From Carposina sasakii (taxonomy: Eukaryota > Arthropoda > Insecta > Lepidoptera > Carposinidae): a DNA stretch of 64,000 bases. The DNA lies in the NCBI GenBank assembly GCA_014607495.2, contig CP053175.1, positions 4,588,001 to 4,652,000 on the forward strand. The letters are read 5' to 3'. Position 1 is the stretch's first letter. Each line of letters starts with the position of its first letter. The notes below the pieces were generated by a model. That model saw only the letters and a list, made by a program, of their open reading frames with translations. It searched no databases and had not been told where the DNA came from. This document shows, piece after piece, positions 1 to 8,262 of this stretch. Both the position numbers and the translations under genes were made by a program.

Positions 1-157
1 TCTCATTTTATTGCAAGTAATGTATTCGTTTGATGCGTAAATTACAATGTACCTACAAAACTAACATTATAACATTTTGCCATGGTATCATTGGAAAAAA
101 TGCTTGTTAACCGATTTTAGATGGATTTTTGTAAAAAAAATAATAATACTAATGTAA

Positions 158-236
158 CTTTGGACGTCAATATCTTGGAATCCCCGTGGTATCCCAGGGG
201 TGCTTCCATTTAAAAAAATGATTGTGATGTTACAAA
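158..236 (+). repeat. Family F MITE remnant
   Basis: A diverged piece of family F. The phrases around TATCTTGGAA, CCCAG and TGCTTCCAT, followed by AAAATGAT.GTGATG, match the 3' third of the better copies at 5628 and 18124. Both ends are missing. Confidence 0.55.
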
Positions 237-348
237 GAATACGAGGTATTGAAAGAACAAAGTTGTCTTTTTACACCCAGTATTAGTAGCTGGAGCTAGG
301 TACTATAACTTTTTAAAATGATTACAAAATATTTCATTAACAATTTTT

Positions 349-729
349 GTGCTGATGCATCAGCTGCATATTCCGTGCATGTCGTAAGACTCGACCAAGA
401 AACTCAGGCAATAAGCCAGCAACTTGTAACTGATAATTTTCATCTGTCCCGCCCCCTGATTACGTAAAAGCGATGGCAAAGCCGAAGCCGCGAGATCGCG
501 ATAATTGAGAATGGGTGTGTGTGCGGGACGAGGTGCGGGGCGCGGGAAGACGCCAAGCGCTCGTTGCGCGCACGCTCTCAATCAACGCGATCGCGCGGCT
601 TCGGCTTTACTATTGCTTTTACGTAATCAGGGGGCCGTTTATGTTAAGCATGGCAGTAGGTACGATCTACTTTATAATCGTGCAGTTCTGTCTATTCCTT
701 TTCGGGACCACAGTCGTGTATGTATATGT
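349..729 (+). repeat. Family G repeat interrupted by a MITE
   Basis: The left part (349-451) has the family G landmarks: GTGCTGATGC, CAGCTGCAT, TTCCGTGCATGTCGTAAG and CATCTGTCCC. The right part (635-729) resumes the same family (GCAGTTCTG, TTCGGGACCACAG). The 183-bp element at 452-634 splits it. G is among the most frequent repeats in the window and is not obviously protein-coding. Confidence 0.75.
452..634. mobile_element. GC-rich MITE with ~58-bp TIRs, inserted in family G
   Basis: The ends are CCCCCTGATTACGTAAAAGC and its reverse complement, and the inverted repeat runs inward about 58 bp with few mismatches. A 3-bp CCG flanks both sides (449-451 and 635-637), and family G reads through once one copy is removed, so this is a real insertion. 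The core is very GC-rich for this AT-rich sequence. It has no transposase. A 3-bp duplication would fit a PIF/Harbinger-like element, but this is inference. Confidence 0.75.
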
Positions 730-1456
730 CGTGGCCATATCGTAGCTTTCATCATTTCATGAAATGCTCGAGTATTTCATGAAATGGTCTATTGGCAACA
801 TCATGATATGGTTTGAGCAGATAGATGATAAAAATCGTTTCTCGATATGGGCAACTAAACGCGCGACTTTTTCATGAAGTGGTCAAGATTATTGATCGTA
901 AAATAGTTACATGAATCACCGGTAGAGACGCTGCAAGCGCTTTGTATATATGTGAAGATGGCGGATTTTTCTTTTTAGGTTATAAAACAAATTAAGGAGA
1001 GTAGGGTGACTATGCAGAAGAAGTCCACGAATAGGTATATTGTATAATGTATGTTAGACTTAATGGTGGTTTATAACATTGTTAAACAAAAATCTTAGAT
1101 TACGATAGGTTAGGTTAAGTTAAATATTGAATTGTATCAGGCGTCACTATTCGGAAGTTCAAATTTCCATTGAGGGATCGCCCACCACCGGGCCCTACAC
1201 CCTCCGCTGACCCTCGGATCTGCCGACTCATAGTCATAGGTATGGTTAGACTATGACAAATAACGAATTTACGAATAAAATACATTCTGGATTTTATGGA
1301 CACCCTATTAATACGATTTGGCCAAACGTGGATGACAAAATCGTAAAATAAAATGTAGACGATCATTAAGATCTGGTCAAATTGAATTGGCCACTTCATG
1401 AAATGCGACCATTTCATGAAATGATCAATTCTACGATATGGCCACGACATATACAT
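720..1456. mobile_element. Foldback element L with CATTTCATGAAATG repeats
   Basis: The terminal inverted repeats read ATGTATATGTCGTGGCCATA at 720 and its complement ending at 1456, with further TATCGTAG symmetry. Just inside each end sit palindromic CATTTCATGAAATG or close variants: around 751-786 on the left and 1395-1423 on the right. The middle holds a family J piece. Minus-strand frames over the right end are a by-product of the repeats. No transposase is seen. Confidence 0.7.
1132..1235 (-). repeat. Family J repeat
   Basis: On the minus strand this reads GAGGGTGTAGGGCCCGGTGG, followed by AAATTTGAACTTCCGAATAG and TGATACAAT. The same block recurs in the 8-kb palindrome arms at 34830-34945 and 42180-42300. 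It sits inside foldback element L. Confidence 0.65.
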
Positions 1457-1690
1457 TGTGTTTTTTCGTTGCCACCCTTAACGAAGGGTACGTAATCTAT
1501 ACATCCAATAAAGTAAGTTTATGCCAAAAAAATGCTGGGAAACGCAGTCTATTTACTCAAATTTGGACCCTAATATTTTGGAAACCAGACACTTCCCAGG
1601 TATGCTTCCACGGTGAAAAATAATCATGATGATGAGCAGATTCAGTAGTTTTCAGAAACGTTGACGACCAAAAATCACCCTGTATATGAT
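1457..1690 (+). mobile_element. Family F MITE, internally deleted
   Basis: It starts with TTTTTTCGTTGCCACCCTTA and ends with AAAAATCACCCTGTATA, the family F termini. The block carrying CTTGATCGGGCGAAATTTAT, seen in the copies at 5628 and 18124, is missing, so the copy is about 100 bp short. Confidence 0.7.
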
Positions 1691-1893
1691 ACCCATCAAA
1701 GAAAAAAATATTACAAAGTAAAAGTAACAAAATGTGTACTTACGTATAGTAGAAATTAAGCCAAGTTTGTATTTTCGAAAAATTACCTGAAAGCAAACGG
1801 AAACAAGTAATTAATTTACTAAAAAATAATAGAGCATTGAAAGAAGAGTAGAAGTTAAAAAGAATATAAATGATCGACTTAAATAATTATTCT

Positions 1894-2167
1894 ATGCTGG
1901 TCTGGGAGTGAAAAAAAAGTATAATACTACAGCTGCTTCTCTTCCCGGGCATACTGTAAAAGTCAGTACAGGGACAAGAGGGTCTTGGTATTTTGTAGGC
2001 GATGGGCTGACCACCTGTCACTACTAACCGAACTTGTACATCTCAACTATACCCTCAAAATTGGTCAGAAGTGGCACCATGTGGTTCTATCGGCCCTTCT
2101 GACCAATTTTGAGGGTATAGAAGAGATACAGCGGTAGTATTATACGTTTTTTTACTCCCAGAGCAGC
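1894..2167 (+). mobile_element. Family C retroposon rearranged into a foldback
   Basis: It begins like other C copies (CTGGGAGTGAAAA, CTTCCCGGGCATACTGT, ACCCTCAAAATTGGTCAGAA). At about 2096 it turns back on itself, giving CTTCTGACCAATTTTGAGGG and ending with TACTCCCAGAGCAGC, the complement of its own start. The normal C 3' end is lost. Confidence 0.75.
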
Positions 2168-2235
2168 AAGGAAGAAAGAAGTAGTTTAACGTACGTTGGT
2201 ATCTAATTCAGTTAAATTGTTTGTATCCTCACCTG

Positions 2236-2308
2236 GCTCACCATATTGATCTTGGGTTTCGAACCCTGGTAGGTGCAAACATTGTTATGATGAATATCGA
2301 TGTTTCCT
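2236..2308 (+). repeat. SINE B fragment
   Basis: GGTTTCGAACCCTGGTAGGT is the B-box end of the tRNA-like head, followed by GCAAACATTG and GATGAATATCGATGTTT as in the longer copy at 17476-17721. The 5' half and the poly(A) are missing. Confidence 0.65.
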
Positions 2309-2530
2309 TCCTTCCAAGCGGGAGGCGTAATTTCGATCCCAGTCACGGGCCTGTACCAATGAATTTATTTCATGTACAGATTTTAATGTTGCAAAATTGT
2401 CACTTAGCTCGTGCCTCGGAACACGTAAGACCGTTGGTCCTGCGCCTGCGTACCTGGCCAATCTCCGTAGAGATTGGTCGCCTTGGCCGAAATACGGTCG
2501 GAGATCATCATCATCATCATCATCATCATC
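2309..2530 (+). repeat. SINE I copy ending in a CAT microsatellite
   Basis: The tRNA-like part has GGCGTAATTTCGATCCCAGT, a degenerate B box. It is followed by the family body (CACGGGCCTGTACCA, TTGTCACTTAGCTCGTGCCT, GAGATTGG). The tail is (CAT)n at about 2503-2530, which encodes a spurious His run in one frame. Confidence 0.7.
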
Positions 2531-3098
2531 GATGCTTATTTTGAGTATTTACCGTTGCTTAGTAGGTAGTAGTACCTAAGATACAAAATCTAAGGGATTT
2601 TGGTATGGAACAAGGTTAATAAGTGGTAAAATATATGGTTAAATATTTATTAAAGTAAATGCTTAAATTAATTACATTATAAACCTTTTTTGTTAAAATA
2701 AATCTTTTCTTAAATAATAAAAATAAAAAAAAATCATGAAATCGGATTAACCAACCCGTTATTTTAATAACTTAATTTTGAATCTTTGTAAATACGTAAT
2801 TCCATAATTTATTTACATTTATTGAAGTTTTCACAATATTCTTCGTAACTAATAAGTACTACCTACCTACGTACTAAAAATATTTGTAATAAAATCTACA
2901 CCTACGTACTAAAATTAGGGCTAATTCCATAATTATTTTGCACATGTCATTATTATTTACACGCTTCGCCTCGTGGCAAATAAAAGAGCTTTTATCTTAC
3001 AAAAAAAATATTATTTTTTGTGATCTCCAGGAAAATACCCATCTCTTACTTGCCGGAAGTGACATATTAATATCTTCCCAAATTATATAATATTTACT
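2531..3098. other. AT-rich stretch, nothing recognised
   Basis: Mostly A/T-rich non-repetitive sequence with short homopolymers. I see no open frame of note, no TIR and no known repeat landmark. Confidence 0.5.
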
Positions 3099-3345
3099 AC
3101 TAGCTTATACCTGCGACTTCGTTCGCGTGGACCACAGAATATAATGTGTGTCCTTCTTCGTACTTCCAAGCATGAAGAATTTACAAACAAACAAACTTAT
3201 TTTCTCATAATAATAACAGCCGCCCACGACTGCGTCCGCGTGAACTTTGAAGTCCATGTATTATTCTGATGTGCTATATACGTGGCAAGTTTCATCAAAA
3301 TACGTTAAGTAGATTTTGCGACTCACAAACATTCGCATTTACAAT
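3099..3345 (+). repeat. Two family H fragments
   Basis: CTTCGTTCGCGTGGACCACA (3117-3136) and GACTGCGTCCGCGTGAACTT (3229-3248) are two copies of the family H head. The second continues into GGCAAGTTTCATCAAAATAC and ACTCACAAACATTCGCATTT. Both are truncated and diverged. Confidence 0.6.
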
Positions 3346-3644
3346 ATGAGTAGTCGAGATGTGCTATACTACCAAAGAGATATAATTATTTCTTTAAAAC
3401 AGTGTTTTCTACCTTATCGTTGCAACAAGAACCAGTAACGTCCCCTAGTGTACTCTAGGATAACACATTACACTGTAGCCTTTGCAAAATGGCGTACATA
3501 TTGCATAAGGCTAAGTTTACACAGTTAGGTTTTTGTTGAGGGTGCGAAGTTAACGTTTTAAGCATTTAAAAAGGCTATTAGGCATGTATTAGCAAATACA
3601 AAATATGTAATATAATCACAAGATGTCCTGTGCTGAATGCCGCC

Positions 3645-3942
3645 TAAAATGAGGTAGCCAGAACTGCAACATCATGAAGAAGATCACTTTACAGCCACGT
3701 TTACGAGTAGCATCGCGAGGGTCTATCTAAAAGATCAGTGACAAGCGCTCTCTTACAACATGCACGGATGGAGATGCAGCCAATGTATTCTGACGACATG
3801 CACGGAAGGAGATGCAGCCGATGTATTCTGACGACATGCACGGAAGGAGATGCAGCCGATGTATTCTTACGACATGCACGGAAGGAGATGCAGCCGATGT
3901 ATTCTTATGAAGCCCCGCATTAGCACAGGACCTTCGAGCAGT
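3645..3942 (-). repeat. Family G copy with an internal 4x38-bp array
   Basis: It is in the G minus sense: GGTAGCCAGAACTGC, ACAGCCACGTTTA, AAAAGATCAGTGACAAG, GGAGATGCAGCC, ending GAAGCCCCGCATTAGCACAG. The block normally present once near the end is repeated four times (next entry). Confidence 0.75.
3759..3910. repeat. 38-bp tandem repeat, four units
   Basis: CATGCACGG recurs at 3759, 3797, 3835 and 3873, an exact 38-bp period. Each unit carries GGAGATGCAGCC and ATGTATTCT. It is an expansion inside family G. The ORF through it (3738-3923) simply translates the repeat. Confidence 0.9.
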
Positions 3943-4477
3943 CGACCCAAATTAACACTTAATTATTCTATACCCATGTCTGAACACCCTAATTATATTT
4001 AAACCATTTTAAACCCTTTAAACCAAGAGGTTTAACCACAAGCTCTTTCACTAATCTCCTTTGTAAATACATTTTACATTAGCATAATTAAAAATTCTCT
4101 TGTTAATTTAATAAGTTTTCTCAACAACATTCCCTTGGATTACTTAACGTCAACTGTGTAAACAAAGCTTTATCAAAATGGCTTTTCTCTTATTACCACA
4201 GTAGAAGTAAAAGAGATAGATGACTAAATGGCATTCTCAAAAAGGAAGGACAGAAAGGAGGATTTCAGGTGGCAATTGTAATCGAATTTCAGGGTGAATT
4301 TTATGCAACCAGTGATCACAGAACAGTATGAAATGGACTAACCACTGGCCAACTTTTGTGTCAGACCATAGACCATAGTCCCCATAGAAAGAAAGAAATA
4401 AAGCAATCATTTTCAAAACACATAATAACAAAGTTAATAAACATAAAAATAGTATTACATTACTTACGATATACAAA
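3943..4477. other. No recognised feature
   Basis: An AT-rich interval. A minus-strand open frame at 4237-4476 is hydrophobic, as random AT-rich sequence tends to be, and has no recognisable motif. Confidence 0.45.
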
Positions 4478-4612
4478 AGCGGTGATAGTTAAGTGGTTAG
4501 GACGTACGCCTTCCTAGCAAGAGGTGTAAGTTCGAACCCAGTCACGGCCCTGTACCACAGAATTTGTTTCAAATACGGATTTGTAAAATTATCACTTAGC
4601 TATATCCTTAGC
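4478..4612 (+). repeat. SINE I copy, tRNA-like head
   Basis: AAGCGGTGATAGTTAAGTGG followed by TTAGGACGTACGCC is a tRNA-like A-box region. AAGTTCGAACCCAGTCACGG is the B box. The body CCCTGTACCACAGAATTTG and AAATTATCACTTAGCT matches the family. The 3' part is truncated. Confidence 0.75.
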
Positions 4613-4885
4613 TAATACCTGGGCTAGCGTAAAATTTTGCATCCTACCTTCGTATTACTTTTCAGTACTTGTATTGCATACTTGCAATTGTATTTAATCA
4701 TACTACCACTGTTCTTATCGGGAGCTTTAAATGATGCCAATCACTAATTGGATCATTTCTAGTAATTCGATGTCTAGTTGTACGACGGAAAATTAGTCAC
4801 AACTCAGCATAATATTAAAGCCTAAATTGCTATTAATATGCATAATATGTTGTCTTCCGTGGTATTAACAAACATCTATTCTATT

Positions 4886-5180
4886 TACACATATAATAAA
4901 AATGTAACGGATTGATTGAAAAAATATATTAGGAGACCTTTATCAACGCAATAGAACCCAAAAAGAATGATTTTTGGAAATTTTGTCTGTGCGTTTGTGC
5001 ACGCTAATCTCAGAAACGGCTGAACTTATTTCGATGCAGTTTTCAGGAATATATTGTGACAGGTCCCACTTAACATATAGGCTACTTTTTATCCCGGGAC
5101 AATGTTTTTATCCCGGACGATTTCGATATTTTGTTTTTTTCTGTAATCCACGCGGACGGAGTCGCGGGCGTCCACTAGTT
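4886..5180 (-). repeat. Family H repeat, near complete
   Basis: It opens with ACATATAATAAAAATGTAAC and ends CGCGGGCGTCCACTAGT. Between lie GCACGCTAATCTCAGAAACG, TTCGATGCAGTTTTCAGGAA and ATCCCGGGACAATG. The same order, in either orientation, is found at 13333, 19648, 26828 and 53625. Confidence 0.85.
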
Positions 5181-5499
5181 TCTTTATATATTTCTTTAAT
5201 TTAGCCGGGATAGCCGTAGCTTGGCAAAGGTCTCCTTCTTATGGGTCCACACATTCTCTTTATTACTATCGGTATCGAGGTCAAACTTATCGAGGTCATC
5301 ATACTTCTGTTATGTTCTTACTCCATGTTCCCGGATATAACCAGCCTTTGAGAATGCGCTTTTTGTAGCATACGCTTTGCTGTCTGCTGCTGGCGTGAAA
5401 TGTAAATGGATGAGCATGAGGTATGAGTTGAATACGATTTTAGGTTTCCACAATAAAAAGGTAATGGAAAATATTACATTACATTCGTATTCATTCATA
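5181..5499. other. No recognised feature
   Basis: Unique-looking interval between a family H copy and a SINE I fragment. No motif or repeat is recognised. Confidence 0.4.
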
Positions 5500-5627
5500 C
5501 CCAATGGTTGACTTGCGCCAAGGCGTAGGTTCGATACCAGTCATGGGACTATTATACAGTATTTTTTTATAATAATAGTAATATTATTAGTAATATTAAT
5601 AATATTTTTATTGGTAGTAATATTTTT
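5500..5627 (+). repeat. SINE I fragment and AT-rich microsatellite
   Basis: GGCGTAGGTTCGATACCAGT and CATGGGAC (to about 5556) are the SINE I B-box region. From about 5560 to 5625 the sequence is a degenerate TAATATTATTAG-type simple repeat. Confidence 0.6.
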
Positions 5628-5968
5628 TTCGTTGCCACCCTTAACGAAGGGTACGTACTCTATACATCACATAAAGTAAGTTTATGTCAAAAAAATGCTG
5701 GGAAACGATGTAATTTTTTTTTTAATTTCTTGATCGGGCGAAATTTATAGTGTCAAGTGTTTATGCTAGTTTTATCATAGACAGATATTAATTATTTCTC
5801 GTGGAAAAATCTTGCTACACGCGTCTATGTGTATTTATGCTGAAAAACGCAGTCTATTTACTCAACTTTGGAACCTAATATCTTGGGAACTAGACACTTC
5901 CCAGGTATGCTTCCATCGAGAAAAATGATCGTGATGATGAGGAGATTCCGTAGTTTTCGGGAACGTCC
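5628..5968 (+). mobile_element. Family F MITE, most of the unit
   Basis: It contains the whole series of F landmarks in order: CGTTGCCACCCTTAACGAAG, GTTTATGTCAAAAAAATGCT, TTGATCGGGCGAAATTTATA, AATCTTGCTACACGCGTC, ACGCAGTCTATTTACTCAAC and TTCCGTAGTTTTCGGGAACG. The 3' terminus (AAAATCACCCTGTA) is lost. Confidence 0.8.
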
Positions 5969-6195
5969 TATATAGGTAATACTTTTATTTATTTCATATT
6001 TCAAAGGAAACCATATTGCGCCGAGACGCCGTAAATAATGGGATGAGGACAGTAAAACATACATAAAAGATATTACATTCATATAATTCATATACACTGC
6101 TGTGTCTGCTTAATGGGGTAGTTAAAATGTAGGATCATGAAGGGAATCTAACAGTCACGTTAATCATGTATAGGAAAGAATAAAGTCAAGTCAAG

Positions 6196-6406
6196 TCAGT
6201 AGAGGGACAAGAGGGTCTTGGTGTTTTGTAGGCGATGGGCTGACCACCTGTCACTACTAACCGAACTTGTACATCTCAACTATACCCTCAAAATTGGTCA
6301 AAAGTGACACCATGTGGTTCTATCGGCCCTTGGTGCTCTGCCTTTATACTGCCTTTACGGGGTCGTAAGGGATAAAGGCGTGATTATATGTATATATAAG
6401 TAGCAA
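6196..6406 (+). repeat. Family C retroposon, 5' truncated
   Basis: It starts at GTCAGTAGAGGGACAAGAGG, lacking the CTGGGAGTG head. It runs through ACTATACCCTCAAAATTGGT and GGTTCTATCGGCCCTTGGTG to the normal tail GGCGTGATTATATGTATATA. Confidence 0.8.
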
Positions 6407-6645
6407 TGGTTAAACTTACTATTAATTTACCCTAGTTGTGATTGTGCATTGTAGTTAAAAATGCACACCCACGGCACGGCATCTTTTTCTCAAGTCGGTA
6501 AAACTTAACGCGACATTAAGCAGGCTTCAGTTTTATTAGCCGGCTGCGAGCGACAATAGTAATGGTTTTCAACTTCTTCCGTGCATAACGAGTTTTTTTC
6601 TACTGACTATCATAGTATAGGCACGGATAATATACGGATAAAATA

Positions 6646-6850
6646 TTATACAGGTTGTAGCAGAATGGGTATTATAAAATTATTAATAAAGATATGGAAA
6701 ACATTCTACACTCGAGTGGGAATCGAACCCACGACCTCTGCATTCTGTGCCAGAATGGGTATGTTAAGCTGATTACGATAAGAAACTATTATATACTATA
6801 AGAAACTAGACCCGAGTCGAAATCACATATTTATTTCTGAAGATGGTATA
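6646..6850. mobile_element. Family K mariner-like MITE remnant split by an A insertion
   Basis: TATACAGGTTGTAGCAGAAT at the left resembles the K terminus CAGGGTGTAACAGAAAG. GGTATGTTAAGC and GAAATCACATATTTATTTCT to the right match the interior of K copies in the 8-kb palindrome. An A element lies at 6673-6750. Confidence 0.55.
6673..6750 (-). mobile_element. Family A element, 5' truncated, with 12-bp target duplication
   Basis: On the minus strand it starts inside the tRNA-like anticodon arm (GCACAGAATGCAGAGGTCGT), has the B-box arm GGGTTCGATTCCCACTCGAG, and ends with the A tail CTTTATTAATAATTTTATA. CAGAATGGGTAT occurs immediately on both sides (6661-6672 and 6751-6762). The truncated start and target duplication fit target-primed reverse transcription. 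Confidence 0.85.
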
Positions 6851-6954
6851 TACATTTGTTATACTCGTAGTTTACTCTAGTTGTCTCACATATTAAAATT
6901 TTCGGTTTTAAATTTGATTGATAGTTTCTGTCATTATATCACATTACACCAGAC

Positions 6955-7160
6955 ATTTGCAGCCCACTGCTGGGCCTAGACAGGGCACGCTACAAGGCTA
7001 CTGCCATAGGAAGGTTTATGCCTATAGACATCACGCTGAACATGCGGGTTTGAGATCGCAATGTGATTTTCAGACTATGTTGTCACGGGAGGCCAATGCC
7101 CACCTCCCCTTACGATACCCACGGGAAGACATGGGCTGGTGCTATTCTTCTCTGCCGCCA
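6955..7160 (-). repeat. Family D retroposon, diverged
   Basis: Plus-strand landmarks: CAGCCCACTGCTGGGCCTAG, CAGGGCACGCTACAAGG, ACTATGTTGTCACGGGAGG, CGATACCCACGGGAAGACAT and TTCTCTGCCGCC. It lacks the TGATGATG tail and its LINE-like end is mutated. Confidence 0.7.
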
Positions 7161-7616
7161 TTTCTCTCTATAGAGAAACCCTATGGTTAACATACACCTT
7201 CTTCTACATTCTGTATAATTTCATGGTTCTGTACCTACATAAAGTAACTAATCCATAGTTTTTTTTTACTATATTCCTTACTTAGCTTAATGATTCATCA
7301 CCCAAATTGCATATTTAACGATACACACGATATTAAACCTATTTTATATGACAATAAGGTTCATAATGCCATCTACTGGATTGGTAAACTTAATAACCAG
7401 CTAGTCAAGTAATATAGACTATTATTACGTAGCCATAAAGTTGAATTTAGTGTGAAGTGAAATATTCGCTTAATTTCCGCTTGATGCATTAAAGTGATTA
7501 AAGGCTTATGTGCTGGGAATATGATTAATATTTGATTGCACTTTAGTAAAATTGTGGTAAGTAGTGCTCAAAACTGAAAACAAGTTATTTTTTGTATCAA
7601 AACGAGCAGAATATAA
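7161..7616. other. No recognised feature
   Basis: AT-rich, no repeat landmark and no supported open frame. Confidence 0.45.
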
Positions 7617-7740
7617 GTTTCCGAGTAATTGACCCGGTAGCTCAGTGGTAAGAGCGCTGGCACGGAATGCAGCGGTCGTGGGTACGATTCCCACTCGGGT
7701 GAAGAATTTTTTCCATTTCTTTATTAATAATTTTATAATA
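7617..7740 (+). mobile_element. Family A element with tRNA-like module
   Basis: CCGAGTAATT leads into a tRNA-like block: GGTAGCTCAGTGGTAAGAGC (D arm, A box) and GGGTACGATTCCCACTCGGG (T arm, B box; the usual TTCGATT is changed to TACGATT). It ends GAAGAATTTTTTCCATTTC and TTTATTAATAATTTTATA. Acceptor-like GACCCGG pairs with TCGGGT, but the anticodon arm does not fold cleanly, so it is not called a tRNA gene. Confidence 0.8.
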
Positions 7741-7893
7741 TATAATATCTTGACTAAGATAAATTTATAAAAACACTTCTCCATAATATAATCCGTTAGG
7801 ATATGGTTGATCGTTTCATCATTAAACATTGTGCTGAGGGATTCAGCTTTGTTTGCCGAGATTTGGCTAGTGTATAGCTATCGGGATGAAAAA

Positions 7894-8050
7894 ATAACCT
7901 TGCCAATAACGTAAATTAAAAAAAGAGATGGTAAAATTCGTCATCCGAGTAATTGACCCGGTAGCTCAGTGGTAAGAGCGCTGGCACGGAATGCAGAGGT
8001 CGTGGGTTCGATTCCCACTCGGGACGAAGAATTTTTTCCATTTCTTTATT
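7894..8050 (+). mobile_element. Family A element with ~65 bp 5' of the tRNA-like module
   Basis: The copy includes conserved upstream sequence (ACCTTGCCAATAACGTAAAT, AAAGAGATGG, AAATTCGTCATCCGAG) shared with the copy at 15380. It continues through GACCCGGTAGCTCAGTGGTA and GGGTTCGATTCCCACTCGGG to the usual ATTTTTTCCATTTC tail. The tRNA-like block is therefore internal or 3', not the 5' head. Confidence 0.8.
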
Positions 8051-8061
8051 ATAATCTTAGA

Positions 8062-8262
8062 TCATAAGTTATGATGTGTTCACTAGAACACATCAGCTGC
8101 ATCTCCTTCCGTACAGTTGACTGAGGAACTCGAGCATTCTCTCAGGCGATAAACCAGTAACTTGCTCCTTATAATTTTCCCCCGCTCTAAAAGTAGCTGT
8201 AGAGTCTCCTTTATGATCTTGCAGTTTTAGCTACCTGATTTCGGGAACACAGCCATGTACCA
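8062..8262 (+). repeat. Family G repeat
   Basis: Ordered landmarks: CTAGAACACATCAGCTGCAT, CTCCTTCCGTACAG, GGAACTCGAGCATTCTCTCA, GGCGATAAACC, GAGTCTCCTTTATGATCTTG, and GATTTCGGGAACACAGCCAT. Confidence 0.8.

Noticed and set aside
2221..2544. 107-codon ORF ending in a His run
   Set aside because: It translates SINE B, SINE I and a (CAT)n microsatellite.
3759..3910. CRISPR-like array
   Set aside because: The 38-bp units are directly adjacent with no spacers, in eukaryotic repeat DNA.
4237..4476. Small membrane protein ORF
   Set aside because: Hydrophobic runs are expected from T-rich DNA. No start context, homolog or neighbouring exon was recognised.
7630..7705. tRNA gene, with similar blocks at 7950, 10421 and 15447
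   Set aside because: A and B boxes are good, but the anticodon arm does not pair properly, the blocks share non-tRNA sequence on both sides, and one is truncated with a target duplication. They are parts of a retroposon.
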